Assembly: GCF_000344805.1 (NCBI RefSeq)
Contig: NC_020453.1
Location: forward strand, 3,195,001-3,259,000
DNA: 64,000 nt
Direction of reading: 5' to 3'
Source: Bradyrhizobium oligotrophicum S58
GTDB taxonomy: Bacteria; Pseudomonadota; Alphaproteobacteria; Rhizobiales; Xanthobacteraceae
Of this stretch, positions 17,941 through 26,775 are shown one piece after another (the stretch's first letter is position 1; every line of letters starts with the position of its first letter). The translations under genes were made by a program, and so were the position numbers. The notes beneath the pieces are model-generated. The model had not been told where the DNA came from, ran no database searches, and worked only from the letters and a program-made list of their open reading frames with translations.

Positions 17941-18995
17941 AGGCCGCGCTCATCGGGGCCGGGCAGATCGCCCGCCAGCACCTGGCCTGCCTCAACACCC
18001 TGCCGGGAGTTCAACTCGCCGCCATCTGCGATCTGTCGCCGGCGACCGCGGAAGCTGCGGCCGAGCGCTATGCGATCCCGTCCTGGTACACCGATCACCG
18101 GGCGATGCTCGACGCGGTACGTCCTGACGTCGTGCATGTGACGACGCCGCCGACCTCGCATTTCCGCCTGGCGCTTGATGCGCTCGAGGCCGGTGCGCAT
18201 GTGATCGTGGAGAAGCCGGCGACCTCGACCTTCGAGGAGCTGCAGATCCTGACCCTGCGCGCCAAGCAGACCGGTCGCCATGTCGTCGAGGACTACAACT
18301 ACGTCTTCAACCGCGCGCCGCAGGAGATCCTGCGTCGCATCGAGACCGGCGAGTTCGGCGCGGTCACCCATGTCGACGTGCTGATCTGCCTCGACATCCT
18401 CGGCCCCGACGGCTTTGCCGATCCCAACTCGCCGCATCCGGCGCTCAACCTGGCCGGCGGCGCGATCGCCGATTTCCTGCCGCATCTCGCCTCGCTGTCG
18501 CATGCGTTCCTCGGTCCGCATCGCAATGCGCAGACGGTCTGGAGCAAGCGCAAACCGTCGCCGCTGCCGTTCGACGAGTTTCGCTGCGTGGTCGAGGCCG
18601 AGCGCAGCACGGCGACGCTCGGCTTCAGCGCGAGCGCGCAGCCGGATGCCTTCTGGCTGCGGGTCTATGGCGAGCGGATGCAGGCCACCGCCAATCTGTT
18701 CGAGACGCGGCTGACCTTCGACGGACCGCGCAACGTGCCGAAGCCGCTGCGCCCGTTCTTCAGCGGCCTGGAGGAGGGCGGCGACATCCGGCGTGCGGCG
18801 CTGTCGACCTTGCTGCGCAAGTTCAAGGGCCCGGGCGCCTATGAGGGGCTATGGGAATGCCTGGCGCGCACCTATCAGGCGCTGGCCGCGGGCGTAGCGT
18901 TGCCGATCACGAGTGAAGACGTGCTCGAGGTGAACCGCATGGTGGAGGCGATGAAGCCGAGGGAGCAGGTGAAGATGAAGGAGCCGGCGATATGA
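17937..18995 (+). CDS. Gfo/Idh/MocA family oxidoreductase
   Basis: A 352-residue NAD(P)-dependent oxidoreductase. Residues 1-12 give the dinucleotide-binding motif (ALIGAGQIARQH), and HVIVEKPATS near residue 90 is the family's EKP motif with the conserved Lys. The C-terminal domain begins with EDYNYVFNRAP. Such enzymes often oxidise or reduce nucleotide sugars, for example as 3-dehydrogenases. It overlaps both neighbours by four bases and so is translationally coupled to a glycosyltransferase and an epimerase, which points to a sugar-precursor role for this polysaccharide. Confidence 0.85.
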   Translation: MKAALIGAGQIARQHLACLNTLPGVQLAAICDLSPATAEAAAERYAIPSWYTDHRAMLDAVRPDVVHVTTPPTSHFRLALDALEAGAHVIVEKPATSTFEELQILTLRAKQTGRHVVEDYNYVFNRAPQEILRRIETGEFGAVTHVDVLICLDILGPDGFADPNSPHPALNLAGGAIADFLPHLASLSHAFLGPHRNAQTVWSKRKPSPLPFDEFRCVVEAERSTATLGFSASAQPDAFWLRVYGERMQATANLFETRLTFDGPRNVPKPLRPFFSGLEEGGDIRRAALSTLLRKFKGPGAYEGLWECLARTYQALAAGVALPITSEDVLEVNRMVEAMKPREQVKMKEPAI

Positions 18996-20023
18996 AAGCG
19001 CTCGTCACCGGCGCCAATGGCTTTCTCGGCCGGCACGTCGTCAACGCGTTGCTCGCGCGTGGCATCGAAGTTCGCGCCATGGTGCGTCCTGCGACCCGCG
19101 TGGAGCCGCTCGGCTGGCCGTCGTCCGTCGATATCGTCAGGGCCGACCTGCGCACGTCGCGTGATCTTGCTGATGCATTCGAGAATGTCGATGTGCTGAT
19201 CCATCTGGCGGCCGTGGTCTCCGGAGGCGAGGACGCGCAGTTCGCCGGCACGGTCGGTGGCACCGAGCGGCTGCTCGAGGCGATGTCGGGCACGGCGTGT
19301 CGCCGGCTGGTGCTGTGCAGCAGCTTCTCGGTCTACGACTACACGGCGACGCGCGATGTGCTCGATGAGACTTCACCGCTGCAGCAGACGCCTGATGTCT
19401 ACACCCGCGGCGGCTACACCGTCGCCAAATGGTGGCAGGAGCGGGTGACGCGCCGCTACGTCGAGAAGCACGGCTGGGATCTCACCGTGCTCCGCCCTGG
19501 ATTCATCTGGGGACGGGAGCACGGCTATCTCGCGGCGCTGGGACAGCAGATCGGACGACATCACGTCGTCATCGGGCCGTTGACCCGCATCCCGATGACC
19601 CATGTCGAGAACTGCGCCGACGTCTTCGCCTTGGCGGCCGCCGACGCTCGCGCGCGCGGTCAGACGCTGAACATCGTCGATGGTCCGGGCGAGCAGGTCT
19701 GGACCTATTTGTCCGATTACCTCAGCGGAAGTGGTGAGCGCGGCTTGCGGCTGCCTGTTCCTCATTGGCTCGCCAGTGCGATCGTGCGGCTGGCCTTCGC
19801 CACCGTCTTCAGGCGGGCGACGAAGGTGCCGGCGATCCTGACGCCCAAGAAGTTCGATGCGATGCTCAAGCCGCTGCGCTTCGACAATCGAAGGCTGAGA
19901 GAGACGCTCGGCTGGACCCCGCCGCTCGACTACAAGCAATGCCTGGCGCGGACCTATGGCCCGGTGCCGACGCCGGCCGAAGCGCCAGCGTCGTGGTCTC
20001 CCGGAACGCCTGCGTCGATTTGA
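18992..20023 (+). CDS. NAD-dependent epimerase/dehydratase (extended SDR)
   Basis: A 343-residue extended SDR. The dinucleotide motif GANGFLG is at residues 7-13; the active site is SSFSVYDY with YTVAKWWQE (Tyr-x-x-x-Lys). The rest follows nucleotide-sugar epimerases, with LRPGFIWG and a substrate domain ending in LGWTPPLDYKQCL. It is the last gene of the 16.6-20.0 kb operon and probably works in sequence with the Gfo/Idh/MocA enzyme. The exact sugar is not predictable. Confidence 0.85.
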   Translation: MKALVTGANGFLGRHVVNALLARGIEVRAMVRPATRVEPLGWPSSVDIVRADLRTSRDLADAFENVDVLIHLAAVVSGGEDAQFAGTVGGTERLLEAMSGTACRRLVLCSSFSVYDYTATRDVLDETSPLQQTPDVYTRGGYTVAKWWQERVTRRYVEKHGWDLTVLRPGFIWGREHGYLAALGQQIGRHHVVIGPLTRIPMTHVENCADVFALAAADARARGQTLNIVDGPGEQVWTYLSDYLSGSGERGLRLPVPHWLASAIVRLAFATVFRRATKVPAILTPKKFDAMLKPLRFDNRRLRETLGWTPPLDYKQCLARTYGPVPTPAEAPASWSPGTPASI

Positions 20024-20147
20024 GCTCCGCGATGATCAGGCGACGACGAGGTGAAGCGCTGCTGTCATCGAGATTGGCGAGCTCTGCGTCGCATATGTTC
20101 TGCATCCTTCGTCATTGTGATCAGCACATTGCAAACGGAACGGCCTG

Positions 20148-22088
20148 ATGTGTGGCATCGCCGGGATCATCGGCCGAACGGATGACGCCAACCGCGCAGC
20201 GCTGCAGCGGATGAACGACGCCATGCTGCACCGGGGACCGGATGCCGGAGGCACGTGGGCCTCGGAGCCGGACGAGCGTGGTTGGGGCGCGCTGCTCGCG
20301 CACCGCCGCCTGGCCATCCTCGATCTGTCGCCTGCCGGCGCGCAGCCGATGACGGACCCGGTGACCGGGCACGTCATCGTCTTCAATGGTGAGATCTACA
20401 ACTTCGCCGATCTGCGGCAACGCCTGATCGCCGGGGGGCAGCAGTTCAGCTCCACCGGCGACACCGCGGTGATGTTGCGCGCGCTCGGCCTGCACGGTCC
20501 CGAAGCCGTGGCGTGGCTGCGCGGCATGTTCGCATTCGCCTGCTGGGATCCGCGTGAGCGCCGGCTGCTGCTGGCGCGCGATCCCCTCGGCATCAAGCCG
20601 CTCTATGTTGCCCGCGCGACAAGTCCAGACGCCGGCTGGTCGCTGGCCTTCGCGTCGGAGCTGCGCGCTCTGCTGGCGTCGGGTCTCCTGGGCAAGGCGC
20701 AGCTCGATCCGCAGGGGCTCGCCAGCGGGGTGTGGAACGGCTTTGTCGTCGGCCCCGGCACGGCGGTGAGGGGGGTCGAGCTGCTGTCTCCCGGACATCT
20801 GACCGTGTTTGACGGCGTCGGAAACACGCTCCGCGACGAGGATTTCTGGTCGATCCCAGGACATACGCCCGAACCGAGCATGGATGAGGAGCAACTGGCC
20901 GACGTGCTGGAGGAGGGGCTGCGGCTGCATCTGGCCAGCGACGTGCCGCTGGCTGTCTTCCTGTCGGGCGGTATCGATTCCTCGGTCATGGCCAATCTGG
21001 CGCAGCGCGCGGCGAAGAGCCCGATCCACACCTTCACGCTGGCGTTCGAGGAGCAGGAGCTGAACGAGGGGCCGATCGCGCGGCAGATTGCGACAGCCAT
21101 CGGCACAGAGCATCACGAGGTGGTGCTGACCGAGCAGCACTTCGTCGACAATCTCGACGCCGCGCTCGACAGCCTCGACCAGCCGACCTTCGATGGCCTG
21201 AACTCCTACTACATGTCGCACGCGATCCGCGGCGCCGGCTTCACGGTGGCGCTCTCGGGGACAGGGGGCGACGAGCTGTTTGGCGGCTATACGTCGTTCC
21301 GCGACCTGCCCGTCCTGCAGCGATGGTCGCAACGAACCGCATGGGTACCGGCCGGCTTGAAGGTGGCCGCGGCAGCGCTGGCCTCGCGGATGCTGTCGCC
21401 GTCCGGCAGCGCCGTCGCCTCGCAGACGCGCTGGGCCAAGCTCCCCGACATGGTCCGCCGCAGCGATGATCTAATGGCGCTCTATCAGATGGCGTATGCG
21501 CTGTTCCTTCCCGGCTTCCAGCGCGAGCTGCTGGCGCCAGACCTCGTGGCGACATTGAGCGACGGACTGCCCGCCGCGATGAAGGCGAAGCTGAACCGGG
21601 AGACCCGCGCGCGCACACCGCTTTCAGCGATCAGCGTCATGGAGCAGCGCCTGTTCCTCGGCGAGCGGCTGTTGCGTGACAACGACGTCGCGAGCATGGC
21701 GGCCTCGCTGGAGCAGCGTGTGCCGCTGGTGGATCAGGTGCTGTTCGAAAGCGTCGATCGGCTGCCGGACCAGAAACGCTATGAGCCGTTGCGCAGCAAG
21801 GCGATGCTGAGGCGAATCGGCCTGCGCGGACTGGACCCGGCCTTGTTCGATCGGCCGAAGAGCGGCTTCGTGCTGCCGCTGGATCGCTGGATTCGCCGTG
21901 GTCTGCAGGACGCGATGGATCAGACGTTGCGCGATCCGCAGGCGGTTGCGCCGGTTGGCCTCGACCCTGCAGCCGTGGAGCGGCTCTGGCGCGCCTTCCT
22001 GGACGGCGCACCGGGCCTCTATTGGTCACGCGTGTGGTCGATCTACGTGTTCGTGCGGTGGTGTCACCGCCACCGCGTGTTCCGCTGA
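20148..22088 (+). CDS. AsnB-type glutamine-hydrolysing amidotransferase
   Basis: A 646-residue asparagine-synthetase family protein. The start MCGIAGIIG supplies Cys2, the glutaminase nucleophile; RRLAILDLSPAG and FNGEIYNF complete that domain (residues 1-210). The synthetase domain has the ATP-pyrophosphatase motif FLSGGIDSSV and SGTGGDELFGGY. Family members in polysaccharide loci are often not true asparagine synthetases but amidate other carboxylates, for instance uronic acids; that is inference here. Its 3' end overlaps the convergent thioesterase gene by 63 bases. A 124-base gap separates it from the upstream epimerase. Confidence 0.9.
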   Translation: MCGIAGIIGRTDDANRAALQRMNDAMLHRGPDAGGTWASEPDERGWGALLAHRRLAILDLSPAGAQPMTDPVTGHVIVFNGEIYNFADLRQRLIAGGQQFSSTGDTAVMLRALGLHGPEAVAWLRGMFAFACWDPRERRLLLARDPLGIKPLYVARATSPDAGWSLAFASELRALLASGLLGKAQLDPQGLASGVWNGFVVGPGTAVRGVELLSPGHLTVFDGVGNTLRDEDFWSIPGHTPEPSMDEEQLADVLEEGLRLHLASDVPLAVFLSGGIDSSVMANLAQRAAKSPIHTFTLAFEEQELNEGPIARQIATAIGTEHHEVVLTEQHFVDNLDAALDSLDQPTFDGLNSYYMSHAIRGAGFTVALSGTGGDELFGGYTSFRDLPVLQRWSQRTAWVPAGLKVAAAALASRMLSPSGSAVASQTRWAKLPDMVRRSDDLMALYQMAYALFLPGFQRELLAPDLVATLSDGLPAAMKAKLNRETRARTPLSAISVMEQRLFLGERLLRDNDVASMAASLEQRVPLVDQVLFESVDRLPDQKRYEPLRSKAMLRRIGLRGLDPALFDRPKSGFVLPLDRWIRRGLQDAMDQTLRDPQAVAPVGLDPAAVERLWRAFLDGAPGLYWSRVWSIYVFVRWCHRHRVFR

Positions 22089-22958
22089 GACGAGAGGGAC
22101 GTGCGGGGTGCCCCCGTCATCATCTCGGTGCTGCTGTGACGATGACGATCGAACCCCTGGCCCCTTGCGCCAGCCGGACGTCGCCCTGACGAACCTTTCA
22201 TGCAACGCGCCGACATTCTCGGCATCGAACAAGGTGTGATGCTTGCCTGGAATGTCGGCGATGTCGATATCGGGACATCGCCGTCGCCATGCTTGATCGT
22301 GTTCTGCTGCAAATCCGGTGCGCAGCAGGATGGTGGGCGCTCCCAATGTGACGGGATTTCGATCGGCCGATCCCATCCAGGGGGCAACGATCCTGATCAG
22401 GAGACGCATGCTGAGCTCCTGCTCGAAGATCGGATCGAGCGCGAACAGCAGCGGCAATCCTGGGGAGCAGCGTCGAGCGATCCAGGGCAGCCGATCGCCT
22501 GGCGCCCTCGCCAGACTGCGCCACAACCTCGAACGCATGAAACGCGCGAGATCGCCCAGGCGGAAGCCACGCAGTTGTTCCAACGCCAGCTCCAGAGCGC
22601 GCCGCTTCCATCCTGGCGAGGGGCGCGACGATTCGATCATCGTTGAATCGATGGCGCACAGACCGGCGATGTCACGGCCCTGCGCCTGAAGCCGAAGGCC
22701 GACCGCGTAGCCAAGGTGCCCGCCGATCGAGACGCCGACGATTCTGATCGGTCCGGCCGGTATCGTTGCTGCGATCTTGACCGCGATGTCGTCGATCAGC
22801 GCGTCCGCCGAGTAGCCTTCCGTGATGTAGCGTCGCCATCCCGGATAGTCGATCACCATGATGTCGATGAGATCATCGGGACCGTTCCGAAATACGTTTA
22901 GGTCGGGTGCGTCACCACCCGCTGCGGGCAGGAATGCTATCGCGGCACGCGGACTCAT
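22026..22958 (-). CDS. thioesterase-like alpha/beta hydrolase
   Basis: A 310-residue alpha/beta hydrolase of the thioesterase type. The nucleophile elbow is GVSIGGHLG near residue 97; AGLCAIDST follows, and GKHHTLFD near residue 240 gives the catalytic His. Its start overlaps the stop of the flavoprotein gene (ATGA), so it is the last gene of a four-gene operon read from 26.7 kb down. The last 50 or so residues lie past the domain, and the last 63 bases overlap the convergent asnB-like gene; the true C-terminus is thus less certain. It may release or proofread an acyl or aminoacyl intermediate. Confidence 0.75.
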   Translation of the reverse strand: MSPRAAIAFLPAAGGDAPDLNVFRNGPDDLIDIMVIDYPGWRRYITEGYSADALIDDIAVKIAATIPAGPIRIVGVSIGGHLGYAVGLRLQAQGRDIAGLCAIDSTMIESSRPSPGWKRRALELALEQLRGFRLGDLARFMRSRLWRSLARAPGDRLPWIARRCSPGLPLLFALDPIFEQELSMRLLIRIVAPWMGSADRNPVTLGAPTILLRTGFAAEHDQAWRRRCPDIDIADIPGKHHTLFDAENVGALHERFVRATSGWRKGPGVRSSSSQQHRDDDGGTPHVPLVSAEHAVAVTPPHEHVDRPHA

Positions 22959-24160
22959 GCGGCCAGCGATGCTTTCGGTGCGATGCGACCGGACAGGACA
23001 TGCGCGCTATAGTCTGCGCCCACCACGAATCGGAACAGCGGTCCGAAACTCATTGCCGATGCCGGACCGATGAAATGAAGTCCCGGCACCGACGATTCGA
23101 ACGAGGCGTCGAGCCTCGGATAGCGCTTCAGGCGCGTGATTGAGGCGCGCATTTCGTCTTCGATGAAAGAGAGGCGGTCGACGTCGATATCATAGCCGGT
23201 GCCGGCCACGACGTGGTCGACCACGAGCCGTCGTTCGAGGTTGTTCTTTGACGTATCGCGCAATGTCAGCGCCACGCGCCCGTCGGCTTCAAGCGCCTGG
23301 ACGACATTGATGCTGCAATGAATCGGAAACTTGTCTTCGACGCGGCTGCGAAGCCACCATGCGCCCTCTGGCGGGAGATGGTTGCGCGTAAAGCGTGTGC
23401 GCCACGTGTCGGGCAAGCTGTGCATGGCTCCCGGAAAATGCGTCAAGGTCCAGGCCTTGGGGCCGGTCCCCAGACCTGCAATGGGCGAGCGCATTCGTCG
23501 CCACAGGCTGCGCTCGCGCGACACGCGGGTCTGCCAGAAAATTTCGTCTTCGCGCACCAGGAGCTGCGGCCGCGCGCCCGCCTCGAAGAGCAGCGCAGCG
23601 GCCTCGAGCGCGGATTGTCCGGCGCCGACGACGGCGATGTCGCGCCCCTTGAAGGCGGCGAAGCTGCTGACATCGGAGGTATGGACGACCAGCGGAGTGG
23701 GTAACGTCGCGAGGAGATCAGGGACGTATGCAAATCCCGACAGCCCCGTCGCGATCACGACGCGCTCAGCCTCGCAGCGGCTGCCGTCAGCGAGGCTGAG
23801 ACCAAAGCCGCCGGCCTGGCGATCGAGGCGCGCGACGTCGATGTCCTCGACCCAGGGCACGACGTTCTGCTGAAACCACTGGCCGTACGCCGCGAAGTTC
23901 TGCATCGAGCACGGCTCGAACGTCTCGAGCCCGCGCGGCCCGTTGTAGTCGGCAAAGCTGTAGCCGGGCATCGGCGCCGAGATGTTCGTCCCGAAGCAGT
24001 ACGATTTCAGGTATCGGTCGCCGCCGGTCTCGGCGATGCGCGACCAGAACTGCATCGGACGTCCAAAAATGCGGTGGTCGATGGCCTGCCCGGCGAGGTG
24101 TGCGGCGAGCGAAAGACCGTAGGGTCCCGCTCCGATGATTGCGACTGAGACCTTCTTCAC
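22955..24160 (-). CDS. FAD-dependent oxidoreductase, monooxygenase-like
   Basis: A 401-residue flavoprotein from GTG at 24160. Residues 5-14 (VAIIGAGPYG) bind FAD and VVGAGQSALEAA near residue 180 is a second Rossmann motif, probably for NAD(P)H; ATGLSG and AGTGYDID are further conserved turns. The layout fits CzcO-like and ornithine/lysine N-hydroxylase-like flavin monooxygenases. It lies 12 bases after the ATP-grasp gene and overlaps the thioesterase gene. The substrate is unknown; an N- or C-hydroxylated building block is possible. Confidence 0.82.
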   Translation of the reverse strand: MKKVSVAIIGAGPYGLSLAAHLAGQAIDHRIFGRPMQFWSRIAETGGDRYLKSYCFGTNISAPMPGYSFADYNGPRGLETFEPCSMQNFAAYGQWFQQNVVPWVEDIDVARLDRQAGGFGLSLADGSRCEAERVVIATGLSGFAYVPDLLATLPTPLVVHTSDVSSFAAFKGRDIAVVGAGQSALEAAALLFEAGARPQLLVREDEIFWQTRVSRERSLWRRMRSPIAGLGTGPKAWTLTHFPGAMHSLPDTWRTRFTRNHLPPEGAWWLRSRVEDKFPIHCSINVVQALEADGRVALTLRDTSKNNLERRLVVDHVVAGTGYDIDVDRLSFIEDEMRASITRLKRYPRLDASFESSVPGLHFIGPASAMSFGPLFRFVVGADYSAHVLSGRIAPKASLAA

Positions 24161-24172
24161 GAGCGCTGCCTC

Positions 24173-25477
24173 TCACATACTCTCGTTGAACACACGCCGG
24201 GTCGGCAAGGCCGCTCGCGGTTTCGCGCGCATGAAGCGCGGCAGGGATCTGAGACCGAGGTAGACTTCCGAAAACGCGTGAACGATACCCGGCAGGAGGT
24301 CGTCGCGGTCAGCGGCAAAATCGACGGCATGGCCCGCATGCTGTTTCATCCAGCCGTACCATTTGCGAAATTCCTGGTTCGATATGCGCGCGGTGAGCAC
24401 CTGAGCGACAAGGATTGCCCGCAGAGTGAAGCGATCGCGAAAGACCGCCTGCCTGTCGTCTTGCGTCTGCGCCTTTGCGACTTCCAAGCACAGCGATGCG
24501 CTGTCACCGATCGCATCCAGGCAGGCGAGAAGTGGCAGCGGCATGCCGCGGCTGATGTCCATTCCAACCTGGCTGAACATGCGCGGGTTGAAGTCGATGA
24601 TGGCCCAATGACCGTCGAACCAGACGAATTCGGCTTCGAACAGGCCGAAATAGCCGAGCTCGCGGCAGAGATGGCGAATGAGATCAGGCAGATGCTCGGG
24701 CGAGGGCTGTGACTCGAAGCAGACGCCCACGCCTACGGGCTGTGAGCGCTGAAACACCTTTCTTGCGGCTCGGGTCACGAACAGCTCGGTCGAGCGGTCG
24801 ATGAAGCCGGTGATCGACAGGACGCCCTCGCTTCTCACGCGAACGAACTGCTGCAGGAGAGGCCGCTTGGCGTCGGGCAGCAGTGGAGTGTCGGTGACCC
24901 GTTCCTGCTCGCGATCGAGGAAACTGCGATATTGCCGGATCAGCTCCTCGGGTGAACTGACCACCACGCCTTTGTCGTTGCGAACGCGATGAACGTGGGT
25001 CCGCGGTTTTATCAGGATCGGAAACGGCAGGTTCGGCGCCAGTGCGGCGAGTTCTTCCAGGCTGGTCGGGTCCCAGCTCGGCAGCACCGCCAGCCCCGCG
25101 CTGATCGCCGCATCGGAGAAGAGCTTCTTGTCGAGGATACGCCGGAGGCTCGAAAGCGGCGGATGATATAAGCGGAAATGCGGCTGCAGCATTGCTGCGT
25201 TTTCCGCGTAGATCCACGCGGTCTCGTCCGAGGTGGGGAGCAGGATATGTCCGGGATTGGACCTGCCGATCGCGAGCAGCCGCTCGAGGAATCGCGGGCT
25301 GTCGCTCTCGGGCGGCGCCGAAAAGGTGCGTTTGGCGTAGCGCGACCAGGCTGCCGCGCCGAGGCGCTCGCTCGAGACGACATTGACGTCGAAGCCCCTC
25401 GCGCCGAGGCTGCGGACGGCCGCGATGGTGCCGCCGGCGCCTGCGGTCGCCAGAATGACGGAAAGTCCCTCACTCAT
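24173..25477 (-). CDS. ATP-grasp carboxylate-amine ligase-like protein
   Basis: A 434-residue ATP-grasp enzyme. The N-terminus is a PreATP-grasp domain (LSVILATAGAGGT). LDKKLFSD at about residues 115-122, FPILIKPRTHVH with the ATP-binding Lys, and IIDFNPRMFSQVG with the metal-binding Asp/Asn residues match the fold. Such enzymes join a carboxylate to an amine or thiol through an acyl phosphate. It overlaps the acyltransferase stop by four bases (ATGA) and is followed by a flavoprotein and a thioesterase, which suggests that an amide-linked decoration is made by this operon. A true substrate assignment is not possible. Confidence 0.82.
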   Translation of the reverse strand: MSEGLSVILATAGAGGTIAAVRSLGARGFDVNVVSSERLGAAAWSRYAKRTFSAPPESDSPRFLERLLAIGRSNPGHILLPTSDETAWIYAENAAMLQPHFRLYHPPLSSLRRILDKKLFSDAAISAGLAVLPSWDPTSLEELAALAPNLPFPILIKPRTHVHRVRNDKGVVVSSPEELIRQYRSFLDREQERVTDTPLLPDAKRPLLQQFVRVRSEGVLSITGFIDRSTELFVTRAARKVFQRSQPVGVGVCFESQPSPEHLPDLIRHLCRELGYFGLFEAEFVWFDGHWAIIDFNPRMFSQVGMDISRGMPLPLLACLDAIGDSASLCLEVAKAQTQDDRQAVFRDRFTLRAILVAQVLTARISNQEFRKWYGWMKQHAGHAVDFAADRDDLLPGIVHAFSEVYLGLRSLPRFMRAKPRAALPTRRVFNESM

Positions 25478-26694
25478 GACGGCACCCCGTTGCGGCTTTG
25501 TCGTTCGGTCGACGCTGGCCTGAGCTTGTGTCGGAGTTGCCTGAAATACGGCTCGATGAAGCGTTCGAGCGCCGCGGCATAGATGATCGAGAGCAGCAAC
25601 GTCAGCGGAAAAAGCAGATAGGGTTTGGCGGCGATGGCCGGGAGGTTCTTGTCGATCGCCCTGATGATCACATTGTGGATCAGGTAGATCGCGTAGGAAT
25701 AGGTCCCGAGCGTCATCAGCCAGGAGCGATTGAGGTTTCGGAACAGGGGTGAATTAGAGAAGCGGACTGCGAAATAGAACAGCGGCATCAGGGCCAGGCC
25801 CTGGATGCTGTAACGGGCGGTCTCCCGAAACGTCGGGTCGCGGTAGAGCAGGGAGACCAGCAGCGCGGCTGCCGCGCCCAGCATCAGCGCCCATTGCGCT
25901 AATGACATCGCGCCGGACGTCGATCGCCGTCGCACAGGATTGATGACGAGCGCCAGGAGGCAGCCATAGGCAATCGAGTCGATGCGCGTATCCGAGCCGT
26001 AATAGGTGCGGTCAGGAAAGAAGCCGGGGGCGTGCACCAGATGGATGCGCCAGGCGAGAACGGCGAGACAGACGGCCCCGAGCACCGCGCCGATGGTGCG
26101 AGGGCGTAGCGCCGATCCCAGCAACAGGGTCATCAGCAGCGGATAGACGATGTAGAAATGCTCCTCGACCGCGAGCGACCACAGGATCCCGGTGCCGTCG
26201 GGGACCGTGTTGCCGGGATCGAAGAACAGGCCATAGTAGTTGGCGAAATACAGCAGTTGCGCCGCCAATCCCTTGGCAGTGATCCCGCCGTCGAGCAGGC
26301 CGGCTGAGGTAAGCCCATAGGCGATCGCCAATGTGAGCAGCAGGGGCGGCATCAGCCGGAACACGCGACGGGCGTAAAAGCGCGGGATGTCGAGGGTGCC
26401 GGTGCGCTCGTGCTCGGACAGCATGAGGGTCGAGATCAGAAAGCCGCTCAGGAAGAAGAAGATGGTGACGCCGAGGCCGCCGGGGATCAGCGTCTGCAGC
26501 CCGGAATGACCCAGGACGACGATCAGCACCGACAGCGCGCGAATGCCATCCAGCGACGGAATGACAGCGGATCCGCTGATCTGCGCGTGCGTCGGGAGAG
26601 CCGCCGCGCCGAACGTGGCGTTGTCATCGGAGATCCCGGCCGGCGAAGGTATCGAGGCGGCGCGGAATTGGCTGAACGCGAGAGTCTTGGCCAT
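25474..26694 (-). CDS. acyltransferase 3 family membrane protein (OafA/YrhL/ExoZ type)
   Basis: A 406-residue membrane acyltransferase with about ten hydrophobic segments. The family's first segment is visible as IPSLDGIRALSVLIVVLGHSG, with the conserved Arg and His, followed by FFFLSGFLIS and FYARRVFRLMP. Members move acetyl, succinyl or other acyl groups onto sugars across the membrane. It starts the leftward four-gene operon. In the context of an exopolysaccharide locus, O-acylation of the repeat unit is likely. Confidence 0.88.
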   Translation of the reverse strand: MAKTLAFSQFRAASIPSPAGISDDNATFGAAALPTHAQISGSAVIPSLDGIRALSVLIVVLGHSGLQTLIPGGLGVTIFFFLSGFLISTLMLSEHERTGTLDIPRFYARRVFRLMPPLLLTLAIAYGLTSAGLLDGGITAKGLAAQLLYFANYYGLFFDPGNTVPDGTGILWSLAVEEHFYIVYPLLMTLLLGSALRPRTIGAVLGAVCLAVLAWRIHLVHAPGFFPDRTYYGSDTRIDSIAYGCLLALVINPVRRRSTSGAMSLAQWALMLGAAAALLVSLLYRDPTFRETARYSIQGLALMPLFYFAVRFSNSPLFRNLNRSWLMTLGTYSYAIYLIHNVIIRAIDKNLPAIAAKPYLLFPLTLLLSIIYAAALERFIEPYFRQLRHKLRPASTERQSRNGVPS

Positions 26695-26775
26695 GGTGTC
26701 CAGAAAAATGGGTCGGAGATAAATTTCGGCTTGGCAAATGTTGCTTCGACACCGCCGTCATCGGCCGGGCGAAGA

